A stretch of DNA of 5,655 bases. It comes from an uncultured Bacteroides sp. (GTDB lineage: Bacteria; Bacteroidota; Bacteroidia; Bacteroidales; Bacteroidaceae). The position numbers and the translations under genes were made by a program. The stretch is taken from positions 1-5,655 of the forward strand of contig USSR01000468.1 in assembly GCA_900557355.1 (NCBI GenBank). Reading direction: 5' to 3'. The notes under the pieces are model-generated. The model was given only the letters and a program-made list of their open reading frames with translations, did not search any database and had not been told where the DNA came from. Shown piece after piece: positions 1 through 5,655 of the stretch. Every line of letters begins with the position of its first letter. Position 1 is the stretch's first letter.

Positions 1-71
1 ATGATAATACTTACCGTATCACTGAGCATATTGCCGGTGATAGTGTGGAAAAGGTGGAGAGGATTGCGTAG
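1..71 (+). CDS. 3' end of an unidentified upstream gene (partial)
   Basis: Reading from base 3, 22 codons stay open to a TAG at 69-71. The peptide starts DNTYRITEHIA and ends with a charged tail, VEKVERIA. It looks like the amphipathic C-terminus of a soluble protein and is more protein-like than the alternative frame starting at base 1. The stop lies 21 bases before the flippase start, which is normal operon spacing. The Y-x-I-T pattern followed by an acidic stretch faintly recalls the end of Cof-type HAD phosphatases, but 22 residues are too few to name a family. The first 80 bases are about 46% G+C, against 29% in the next 100, so composition drops at the gene boundary. That a coding end lies here is moderately supported; its function is unknown. 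Confidence 0.45.
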   Translation, partial: DNTYRITEHIAGDSVEKVERIA

Positions 72-92
72 CACTGCTGCTGAATAAAAATA

Positions 93-1349
93 ATGTTTTT
101 AAATTGTTTATTAGGCAACAAGCTTCTGCTTAAAGGAGCTTTGTTCTCTTTTTTCTCTTTTTTTAATCAGGGTGCAAGCTTTTTGTTACTGATTATTCTG
201 GCCAATTATATTGCTCCTTCAGATTATGGTACTTTGAGCTTATTCAACACCATCATTTCTTTTTTGGGGTTTGTTGTTTCTCTCTCAACGCATGGTTACA
301 TAACTATTTCTTTCTTTAAAAAGGATGAAAAGAAATTTAAGCAAGACTATACTCTCATCTTCCTAATCACTTTTGCGGTAGCTACGTTTTTCGCTTTTTT
401 GCTTCTGTTGGGTAATACTTTTGTTGCGGAAGTGTTAGAATTGCCGATACATTATCTTTGGTTTGCATTAGTCATTTCTGTGATGAACTGCTATTTTCAA
501 ATTGTACTCGACTATTATCGCATCCGTGAGAAACTGACTTCTTTTGGTTTGGTGAGTTGCAGCTTTGCCGTTGTAAATTTCGCTGTAACTATGCTGTTTG
601 TTGTTGCTTTGAAGCAGGGATGGGTGGGACGTATCTATGCACAGCTTGCTTGCGGAGTACTCTATGGACTTGTAGCTTTTTATGTGTGTTTTCGCTATCG
701 CCTATTTATTTTCAAGGGACTTTCGTGGCTTCAGGTAAAGCCTATCTTGATGTGGGGCATTCCTTTAATTCCACACTTGGCTACGAGTTGGATTAAGCAA
801 GGCGGTGACAGATATATCATCAATTACTATTATACCCTTGCCGAAGTTGGAATCTTCAGTTTTGCACTCAATCTTTCGAATATCATAGATATGATTGGGG
901 CGGCATTTAATCAGACAAATTCTGTGTCAATCTATCAAATATTGTCTTCGGAAGCGAATGACAGGTGGTTGCGGCTGAAACGCCAAACAAGGGATATCTT
1001 TGTTATTTATACAATTGGGGCTGTCATCGTTTTTGTAGGTTGTTCAGTCATTATCCCTATTTTGTTGCCCAAGTATTCATCTTCCTTGCCTTATTTTTAT
1101 TTATTAGGCATTTCCGGATATTTTCAGTGTATATATTTTCTTTATACCAACTATCTTTTCTACTATGATAGAACCAAGGATTTGATGTTCATAACATTCA
1201 GTTGCTCTGTTCTCCATTTAGGACTGTCAATGCTGTTTACCAGATACAGCCTTTACTATACCTGTCTGCTCTATGTTTTCCTTAAAGCCCTTATGGTGGC
1301 GATGGTGGTTTTTAGAGCTAAAGGATTAATTAATAAATACGTGAGGTGA
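93..1349 (+). CDS. wzx: Wzx-type polysaccharide repeat-unit flippase
   Basis: This is an inner-membrane transporter of the MOP/RfbX polysaccharide-export superfamily. It is expected to flip the undecaprenyl-diphosphate-linked oligosaccharide from the cytoplasmic to the periplasmic face. The 418 residues fit the family size. By eye there are about twelve hydrophobic segments, near residues 12-37, 46-66, 85-107, 119-140, 150-173, 178-200, 213-233, 248-271, 301-323, 331-353, 364-383 and 386-406. The N-terminal segment FFSFFNQGASFLLLIILANY followed by P-x-x-YG-x-L is the typical first helix and loop. GIPLIPHLATSWIKQGGDRY (223 onward) matches the helix-7 region of the family. The ATG at 93 is preceded by an A-rich leader without a Shine-Dalgarno sequence, and the hydrophobic N-terminus begins right after it, which supports this start. 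The substrate cannot be read from the sequence, because Wzx proteins diverge with their glycan. The role is confident by family; a MATE drug exporter is unlikely in this context. Confidence 0.9.
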   Translation: MFLNCLLGNKLLLKGALFSFFSFFNQGASFLLLIILANYIAPSDYGTLSLFNTIISFLGFVVSLSTHGYITISFFKKDEKKFKQDYTLIFLITFAVATFFAFLLLLGNTFVAEVLELPIHYLWFALVISVMNCYFQIVLDYYRIREKLTSFGLVSCSFAVVNFAVTMLFVVALKQGWVGRIYAQLACGVLYGLVAFYVCFRYRLFIFKGLSWLQVKPILMWGIPLIPHLATSWIKQGGDRYIINYYYTLAEVGIFSFALNLSNIIDMIGAAFNQTNSVSIYQILSSEANDRWLRLKRQTRDIFVIYTIGAVIVFVGCSVIIPILLPKYSSSLPYFYLLGISGYFQCIYFLYTNYLFYYDRTKDLMFITFSCSVLHLGLSMLFTRYSLYYTCLLYVFLKALMVAMVVFRAKGLINKYVR

Positions 1350-1395
1350 TTACGTCACAATATGAATAGAATAATAAATCTAAATAAGAATAAAG

Positions 1396-2385
1396 ATGAA
1401 GAAATATAAAGATTTGAAAGCTGTATGTTTTGTTGATTCAACGTATACCATGCTCATTTATATGCTGGTATATGGAAAGGAACAATTTGACAAGACTTTC
1501 TTTTTTATATCAGATGCATTCTCGTCTGAATTTCAGAGTAAACTCAAGTATAAGGAATTTCTCTCTTATGTGAAAATGACCTCACAGCCGTTTGTGTTGA
1601 GAGTATTATGCCGCTTTTGGTTAAAATGTACAGCCTATATGAAATGGCCTTTCCTGTGTACGCTCCCGATTTTTGGTCAAGATCACCTGTGGTACACTCC
1701 GGCTCTGTTGCGCAAACGCTCTATGGTGGTTATTGAAGATGGTCTGGCAAACTATATAGAAAGCGCTTTAGTAAGACCGTCAACGATGAAGCACAAGTGG
1801 TTATACAGATTGCTGTTTGGCTCCAGCATGTGTTATGGTGAGTATGGTAATTCTAAATATGCTTCACAAGTTGTTCTTACCGGTGCTATGGGATCTATTC
1901 CTGCTTGTCTCAAAGAAAAAGCTATACTTGTCGATATCAGGAAGTTATGGGAAACGTGTGATTATAAAGATTATATTCTTGATATGTTCAGCTTTAATAA
2001 GGAGGAAATAGAAAAACTTCGCGAAAAGAAGGTGATTATACTGGCACAACCTTTCAATCAAGGTGTGGGTGACGAAGTGATGAGAGAGATATATCAAGGT
2101 ATAATTAATCAATACAATGCAGAAGATGTAGTAATCAAGACACATCCCAGAGATACTATGGATTACAGAGGGGTGTTTCCCGATGTAATGGTATATTCAA
2201 AAAAAATGCCGGCGGAGTTGTTTTCTTTGATAGGTTTGTACTTTACCGATGCATATACAATTAATAGTACTTCTATCTTTTCATTCCCGAAGGAATGTAA
2301 AAAACATCTTCTTGGGTTTAAATGTCATCCGGAATTATTGAATGTATATGGACAATTTGAAATTGAGGAGCTTAATCCGAACTGA
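1396..2385 (+). CDS. GT52-like glycosyltransferase with sialyltransferase motifs
   Basis: A 329-residue soluble protein, predicted cytoplasmic, with no signal peptide or membrane helix. Two motifs shared by bacterial sialyltransferases of families GT38, GT52 and GT80 are visible: the acidic E/D-D-G (here E114-D115-G116 in VVIEDGLANY) and the His-Pro pair (H250-P251 in VVIKTHPRD). They are followed by MPAELFSL (271-278) and a serine/threonine-rich INSTSIFSF (289-297), which matches the C-terminal donor-site layout of GT52 (GT-B fold). In characterised family members the acidic residue acts as catalytic base and the histidine contacts the CMP phosphate. The likely role is transfer of a nonulosonic acid or another sugar onto the lipid-linked unit. 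GT52 also contains alpha-glucosyltransferases, so a CMP-sialic acid donor is not proven. The ATG at 1396 follows a 46-base AT-rich spacer with no Shine-Dalgarno sequence; the ATG at 1362 is out of frame. The 3' end overlaps the polymerase gene by 44 bases. Confidence 0.78.
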   Translation: MKKYKDLKAVCFVDSTYTMLIYMLVYGKEQFDKTFFFISDAFSSEFQSKLKYKEFLSYVKMTSQPFVLRVLCRFWLKCTAYMKWPFLCTLPIFGQDHLWYTPALLRKRSMVVIEDGLANYIESALVRPSTMKHKWLYRLLFGSSMCYGEYGNSKYASQVVLTGAMGSIPACLKEKAILVDIRKLWETCDYKDYILDMFSFNKEEIEKLREKKVIILAQPFNQGVGDEVMREIYQGIINQYNAEDVVIKTHPRDTMDYRGVFPDVMVYSKKMPAELFSLIGLYFTDAYTINSTSIFSFPKECKKHLLGFKCHPELLNVYGQFEIEELNPN

Positions 2386-3580
2386 TTGGTTTGTGTGGGT
2401 GGCTTTTTTTTGCTGCCCTGTACTGGCCATGCCCATGGTGATAAATGGCTGCTATCGGCAAAAGAAGAATATGTATCTTCTTTTTTCATTGTTTATGGGT
2501 TTATGCGCCATGTTGCTTTATCCTCCCGTAGCAGATTTGTATAGGCATTGGGTAAACTTTCAAGACATAAAGCTGTTTGAGTGGAACGATTTCTTGTTCT
2601 TTTTGGGAGTGAACATAAAAGTGGATTTCCTATTACCATTGTTGGAATTTATTTTTATAAAATATGGTGTCTCTTTTGGATTTTTGAGGTTCTTGCTTGT
2701 TGCGAGCACTACAATGCTCTTCTTAAATGCCTATAATAGCTATTGCAAAAGCATGAAGCCGAACGATAGAGACCGCTGTGTGTTTTTATGGTTCGTGATT
2801 TTTATAATTCCCTACGCTGCTGTTGCAGTAGGATTGAGAAGCTCTTTTGCAGCATCTTTAGTAAGTTATTACATTTTCAGACACTATGTGCTGAACGAAA
2901 AACGTTTTATTGACATAGGGCTGTTATTAATTGCCTTTTTCTTTCATTTTGGTGTCATGATGGTGATACCACTCATTCTGCTGGCAGAGGTTGGATTGTA
3001 TGTAAGGCATAAGCCCATTTTCTATTTGGTTTTTGGAATTCTTTTTTTTGTTTCGCAATCGTTTGGATTATTGGTTTCCGTTCTTCCTTTAGGAGAATTA
3101 AATGATTATCTTGTTAGTTATACAGAGGGAGAATACGCTTCTACCGAATATCTTGAGGGGCATAATATATTTTTTTGGCTTCCTACGATAGGACATTACA
3201 CTTGCAATATATTGTTTTTTGCTATTTTCTGCAAGAATGTTCCTATAACAAAACAGACATCTTTGGTGTATAATTTATTTCTGCTGACGGCATTTACTTC
3301 CGCATTTTTTGCCGTAAATGGTAGAGTGATGGCATATTTCTATTATTACGGCATCTTTTTCTTAATGAAATATGCGGGAATGTCTAAACTGAAAGTTCTT
3401 TTTAAAACCTATGTATTCCTTACTCTATTCGGATTCATGCTTGAATGGAGAAAACATACCATAACAAGGTGGTACTATTTATTCAGTCCATATCCCGTGG
3501 CTCTTTCCATGGACTATGACGATAACTGGGTGATGAATAATGTTAATCCCAACGGTGAACTTTATATTTATATTAAATGA
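2342..3580 (+). CDS. wzy: EpsG-family polysaccharide polymerase (Wzy role)
   Basis: A 412-residue inner-membrane protein with roughly 10-12 hydrophobic segments, among them 15-35, 43-62, 115-132, 146-164, 188-218, 226-250, 276-297, 308-325, 328-345 and 352-368. Features typical of the EpsG family are D65-x-x-R68-H69 after the second helix, the GLRSSFAASL segment from 164, FHFGVMM from 201, GRVMAYFYYYG from 327, and the C-terminal RWYYLFSPYP from 376. Members of this family act as the polymerase that joins flipped repeat units at the periplasmic face, consistent with a flippase two genes upstream. The start is uncertain: ATG 2342 and ATG 2348 both lie inside the end of the preceding transferase gene, and no later ATG precedes the first helix, so the overlap is real unless GTG at 2393 is used. 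The last four bases overlap the next gene (ATGA). An O-antigen ligase is less likely, because the motif set is EpsG-like and the large periplasmic loop of WaaL proteins is missing. Confidence 0.85.
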   Translation: MYMDNLKLRSLIRTDWFVWVAFFCCPVLAMPMVINGCYRQKKNMYLLFSLFMGLCAMLLYPPVADLYRHWVNFQDIKLFEWNDFLFFLGVNIKVDFLLPLLEFIFIKYGVSFGFLRFLLVASTTMLFLNAYNSYCKSMKPNDRDRCVFLWFVIFIIPYAAVAVGLRSSFAASLVSYYIFRHYVLNEKRFIDIGLLLIAFFFHFGVMMVIPLILLAEVGLYVRHKPIFYLVFGILFFVSQSFGLLVSVLPLGELNDYLVSYTEGEYASTEYLEGHNIFFWLPTIGHYTCNILFFAIFCKNVPITKQTSLVYNLFLLTAFTSAFFAVNGRVMAYFYYYGIFFLMKYAGMSKLKVLFKTYVFLTLFGFMLEWRKHTITRWYYLFSPYPVALSMDYDDNWVMNNVNPNGELYIYIK

Positions 3581-4566
3581 TTATGTTAAGAAATAGAGAA
3601 CCTTTAGTTTCTATTGTCGTTCCGGTGTACAATGTTGAACGCTACATTGATAAATGTTTGGATTCATTATTTTCGCAATCTTACGAAAATATGCAATACA
3701 TTTTTGTAAATGATTGTACTATAGACAATAGCATGAAGCATATCCAAGATAAAATGACTGATTATCCACATCGGAGGGAGCAAGTGATATTAATAAATCA
3801 TGAAGTGAACAAGGGGCTGACTGCTGCCAGAAAAACAGGCTTGTCGCATGCCCAAGGTGAGTATATATGGCATATTGATAGCGATGACTATATCTCGACA
3901 GATGCAGTAGAATGTCTTGTAAACAAGGCTTTGGATGAAAATGCCGATATGGTGGTGTTTGACATAGACGAATTATATGACAACTTCACAAAACACATTA
4001 CTTTATCCATGCCTGAAACAAAAGAGCAGTATCTGTATCAAATGATTATAAGAAAGACGAGGTTTGAACTCTGCTTCCGCTTTTGTAATAGAAAAGTGTA
4101 TAACGGCATTGAATTGGATGAAAGCATCTGTTATAGTGAAGACTATGCTACCAGTCCACGACTGGTTTATAACTCCAATAAGGTGGCATATCTGAAGAAA
4201 ACGTGCTATTATTATCTTAAAAATATAGCTACGTCTTATACCGCATCTGTGAGTGTAAAATCTATTAAAAGTCTGGAAAGAGCCGCTTTGCTGTTGGAGG
4301 ATTTCTTTTTGAAGATAAATCCTGAGTATTATGAACCCGTATTATCCCTGGCAAAGGTTTATGTAAAAGTACATTCTATGAAATCATCATTCTACAATGA
4401 AGAAGCTTTCAGGTACTCTATCTCTCTTTTTCCAAACATATCGGGGGGTGATAAAACTAAAATCGGAATGAAAGACAGATTATTGCTTTTTCTGCTGGAT
4501 ACAAAGATGATAGCATTGCTAAGGCTTTATATCAAGGTCGGATTACATGTTAGTTCAAGATGGTAA
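3577..4566 (+). CDS. Family-2 glycosyltransferase
   Basis: A 329-residue cytoplasmic GT-A-fold, inverting GT2 enzyme that would add one sugar from a nucleotide-sugar donor to the growing lipid-linked unit. The N-terminal VSIVVPVYNVERYIDKCLDS (11-30) is the nucleotide-binding strand and helix of the family. The acidic N45-D46 follows, then the DxD metal site D101-S102-D103 (in IDSDDY), and S-E-D-Y at 187-190 marks the likely catalytic-base region. The usual NDGSTD is replaced by NDCTID, changing the loop glycine to cysteine, but the aspartates are kept. Residues past about 225 form a helical, family-variable tail ending in a hydrophobic-basic stretch (303-329) that may touch the membrane. The start is set by the ATGA overlap with the polymerase stop, which suggests translational coupling. 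A second ATG at codon 3 is equally close to the domain. Donor and acceptor cannot be predicted. Confidence 0.88.
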   Translation: MIMLRNREPLVSIVVPVYNVERYIDKCLDSLFSQSYENMQYIFVNDCTIDNSMKHIQDKMTDYPHRREQVILINHEVNKGLTAARKTGLSHAQGEYIWHIDSDDYISTDAVECLVNKALDENADMVVFDIDELYDNFTKHITLSMPETKEQYLYQMIIRKTRFELCFRFCNRKVYNGIELDESICYSEDYATSPRLVYNSNKVAYLKKTCYYYLKNIATSYTASVSVKSIKSLERAALLLEDFFLKINPEYYEPVLSLAKVYVKVHSMKSSFYNEEAFRYSISLFPNISGGDKTKIGMKDRLLLFLLDTKMIALLRLYIKVGLHVSSRW

Positions 4567-4587
4567 TATTGTAATGAATAGTTTCGT

Positions 4588-5595
4588 ATGATTTTATTTA
4601 GTATTATAATTCCAATCTATAATACAGGTAGGTATCTTAGACAATGCCTTGACAGTGTTCTGAACCAATCTTTTTCGGATTTTGAAGCCATTATGGTGAA
4701 TGATGGATCAACCGATGACTGCTTGACCATTTGTCAGGAGTATTTGGTAAGGGATGGCCGTTTCCGGTTGGTAAATAAAGCGAATGGTGGATTGGTGAGT
4801 GCAAGAATAGCAGGAGCTGATGAAGTGCAAGGAGATTACTGTATTTGTCTGGATTCGGACGATTGGATAGATTCCCGTTATCTTGAATTGATATCTGATA
4901 GCATAAAGCAATATAAAAATCCGGATATTGTTATGATGGGACATGTTTTTGCTTTGGAAACCAATCACAAGTATCGAAGGATTTCGTTAAGAACAGGCTA
5001 TTATAATGAAGAACAATTGGTGAAGGAAATCTATCCTCTACTTATGAGAAGGAATGATGATGCTTGTCTGCCGGGACAATTGTGGGGTAAGGCATTTAAA
5101 TCTGATATATACATACAACAACAACAACAACAACAAGGTTTGTTTTTGAAGATTGGAGAGGACAAAGCCTGTACGATAGCATTTATGAACTTTGCTCGAA
5201 ACGCAGTAGTGATGGATTATTGCGGTTATTATTATAGAATGAATCCGTCGTCTATGACAAAATGCAGAAAAGCTTTCCCTTGGAATACTCCGGAAGTTAT
5301 AGGTAGACATTTAGAAAAACAAATTGATATGTCTAAATATGACTTTAAAGAGCAGTTATATCGATTTGTTACGCATGAAGTGGCTACGGTAGCTGCATCT
5401 CAATTCTTTGAAAATAAAAAATATAGAGAGGTGTGCCGCGAGATTAATAAAGAACTGAAAAACCCTTACTATGATAATGCCATACGGCATGCTGTATATA
5501 GAAAAAATCTGATTGCAATAGGCATGACTTATGCTTTAAGATACCGCCTTTATTTTTTCCTATACCTCTATAATAAATTGTTTCAGACTTTTTAA
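4588..5595 (+). CDS. Family-2 glycosyltransferase with polyglutamine insert
   Basis: A 335-residue GT2 enzyme, cytoplasmic, expected to add another sugar to the repeat unit. The N-terminus FSIIIPIYNTGRYLRQCLDS begins four residues after the ATG, as is usual, which supports this start. NDGSTDD (38-44) is canonical, GGLVSARIAG (67-76) is the typical helix, the DxD metal site is D89-S90-D91, and LWGKAF (165-170) leads to E191-D192 in IGEDKAC, the predicted catalytic-base region. Seven consecutive glutamines (177-183), all coded by CAA, sit in the loop between LWGKAF and the Glu-Asp. This is an unusual low-complexity insert near the active site. The C-terminal 70 residues are basic and end in an aromatic, hydrophobic stretch (YRLYFFLYLYNKLF) that could associate with the membrane. 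It lies 21 bases after the previous gene, with no Shine-Dalgarno sequence. It shares the family layout with the preceding GT2 but is clearly diverged, so it is not a recent duplicate. Confidence 0.88.
   Translation: MILFSIIIPIYNTGRYLRQCLDSVLNQSFSDFEAIMVNDGSTDDCLTICQEYLVRDGRFRLVNKANGGLVSARIAGADEVQGDYCICLDSDDWIDSRYLELISDSIKQYKNPDIVMMGHVFALETNHKYRRISLRTGYYNEEQLVKEIYPLLMRRNDDACLPGQLWGKAFKSDIYIQQQQQQQGLFLKIGEDKACTIAFMNFARNAVVMDYCGYYYRMNPSSMTKCRKAFPWNTPEVIGRHLEKQIDMSKYDFKEQLYRFVTHEVATVAASQFFENKKYREVCREINKELKNPYYDNAIRHAVYRKNLIAIGMTYALRYRLYFFLYLYNKLFQTF
5116..5136 (+). repeat. (CAA)7 trinucleotide microsatellite in coding sequence
   Basis: Seven perfect CAA copies, in frame with the surrounding glycosyltransferase gene, encode glutamines 177-183. 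The use of a single glutamine codon with no CAG interruption is what slipped-strand expansion would leave. Gain or loss of units would change loop length by whole residues and would not break the frame. Confidence 0.95.
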
Positions 5596-5599
5596 TGAT

Positions 5600-5628
5600 T
5601 TTGTAAATTATATTATACGTTATTTTTG
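5600..5628 (+). promoter_or_regulatory. Possible Bacteroides-type promoter (TTTG ... TAnnTTTG)
   Basis: TTTG at 5600-5603 and TATTTTTG at 5621-5628 match the Bacteroidota -33 (TTTG) and -7 (TAnnTTTG) elements, with 17 bases between them. It could give internal transcription of the gene beginning at 5641. Against it, the predicted transcription start near 5635 would leave a leader of only about six bases, and such AT-rich spacers produce this pattern easily by chance. Confidence 0.25.
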
Positions 5629-5640
5629 AACGTTATTTTT
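5617..5640 (+). repeat. 11-base tandem-like direct repeat before the next gene
   Basis: ACGTTATTTTT occurs at 5617-5627 and again at 5630-5640, separated by two bases, so the period is 13. The second copy ends directly at the next ATG. The first copy contains most of the promoter-like box. The repeat is exact; its function, if any, is unknown. Confidence 0.8.
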
Positions 5641-5655
5641 ATGCGAATACTTCAA
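5641..5655 (+). CDS. 5' end of next gene, probably a family-4 glycosyltransferase (partial)
   Basis: An ATG at 5641 opens a frame reading M-R-I-L-Q to the end of the window. MRILQ, usually followed by a short hydrophobic strand, is a very common start of GT4-type (GT-B fold) glycosyltransferases in capsule clusters. The position 45 bases after the previous stop, on the same strand and in the same kind of locus, supports a gene start. Only five codons are visible, so the family is a guess from the opening residues and the context. Confidence 0.4.

Noticed and set aside
1..87. Open frame from ATG at base 1, 28 codons, hydrophobic then basic
   Set aside because: It competes with the frame ending at 69-71, whose peptide has a more normal soluble-protein composition. 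The ATG is at the window edge, and nothing supports a separate small protein.
557..1168. Two + strand open frames (557-796 and 965-1168) inside the flippase gene
   Set aside because: They are alternate-frame shadows; the flippase frame has clear family features throughout both stretches.
1362..1364. Earlier ATG upstream of the GT52-like gene
   Set aside because: It is out of frame with the transferase and reaches a stop after about 15 codons.
1350..1395. AT-rich gap before the GT52-like gene considered as a promoter
   Set aside because: No TTTG or TAnnTTTG element is present, and the gap is only 46 bases between co-directional genes.
1817..2145. A + strand frame (1817-2011) and a - strand frame (1945-2145) within the GT52-like gene
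   Set aside because: They overlap the motif-bearing transferase frame and show no domain or start signal of their own.
4708..5310. Two - strand open frames (4708-4968 and 5038-5310) within the second GT2 gene
   Set aside because: Both are antisense to conserved GT2 motifs. The leucine run in the right-hand one is just the complement of the CAA repeat.
3577..5595. The two family-2 transferases as a tandem duplication
   Set aside because: Outside the family motifs the two proteins differ in loops, tail and length, so they are separate family members and not a recent duplicate pair.
5596..5640. T-rich spacer considered as a rho-independent terminator
   Set aside because: There are T runs but no G+C-rich stem before them, and the next gene seems to continue on the same strand.

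Overview
The window is an interior piece of a Wzx/Wzy-dependent surface-polysaccharide (capsule or O-antigen type) gene cluster. All recognised genes lie on the + strand, tightly packed, and probably belong to one operon. The likely host is a member of the Bacteroidota, probably Bacteroidales (Bacteroides, Phocaeicola or Parabacteroides type). The reasons are the AT-rich composition, starts with A/T-rich leaders and no Shine-Dalgarno sequence, a perfect TAnnTTTG promoter-like box near the right end, and a gene set (flippase, family-52-like transferase, EpsG-type polymerase, several family-2 transferases) typical of Bacteroidales capsule loci. The genus assignment is inference.

Layout, left to right. 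Bases 1-71 are probably the last 22 codons of an upstream gene that cannot be identified. From 93 to 1349 is a 12-helix flippase (Wzx). From 1396 to 2385 is a glycosyltransferase with the paired EDG and HP motifs of bacterial sialyltransferases (GT52-like). It overlaps by 44 bases the next gene, 2342-3580, an EpsG-family polysaccharide polymerase (Wzy role). A 4-base ATGA overlap leads into a family-2 glycosyltransferase at 3577-4566, and a second one follows at 4588-5595. The second carries an in-frame (CAA)7 microsatellite coding for seven glutamines just before its predicted catalytic Glu-Asp. The last 60 bases are an AT-rich spacer with an 11-base direct repeat and a promoter-like sequence. 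It ends in the first five codons of another gene (MRILQ), which look like the start of a family-4 glycosyltransferase.

How they would work together (inference from known Wzx/Wzy pathways): the cytoplasmic transferases add sugars one at a time to an undecaprenyl-linked primer, Wzx flips the finished unit across the inner membrane, and the EpsG-type Wzy joins units on the periplasmic side. The initiating phosphosugar transferase, nucleotide-sugar synthesis genes and chain-length/export genes are not in the window. In particular, no nonulosonic-acid synthesis genes are visible, so the sugar carried by the GT52-like enzyme stays open.

No RNA genes, mobile elements, CRISPR arrays or rho-independent terminators were seen, and no gene-free stretch exceeds about 60 bases. 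This is mostly an ordinary capsule locus. The points most worth a second look are the glutamine-coding microsatellite and the sialyltransferase-like enzyme.
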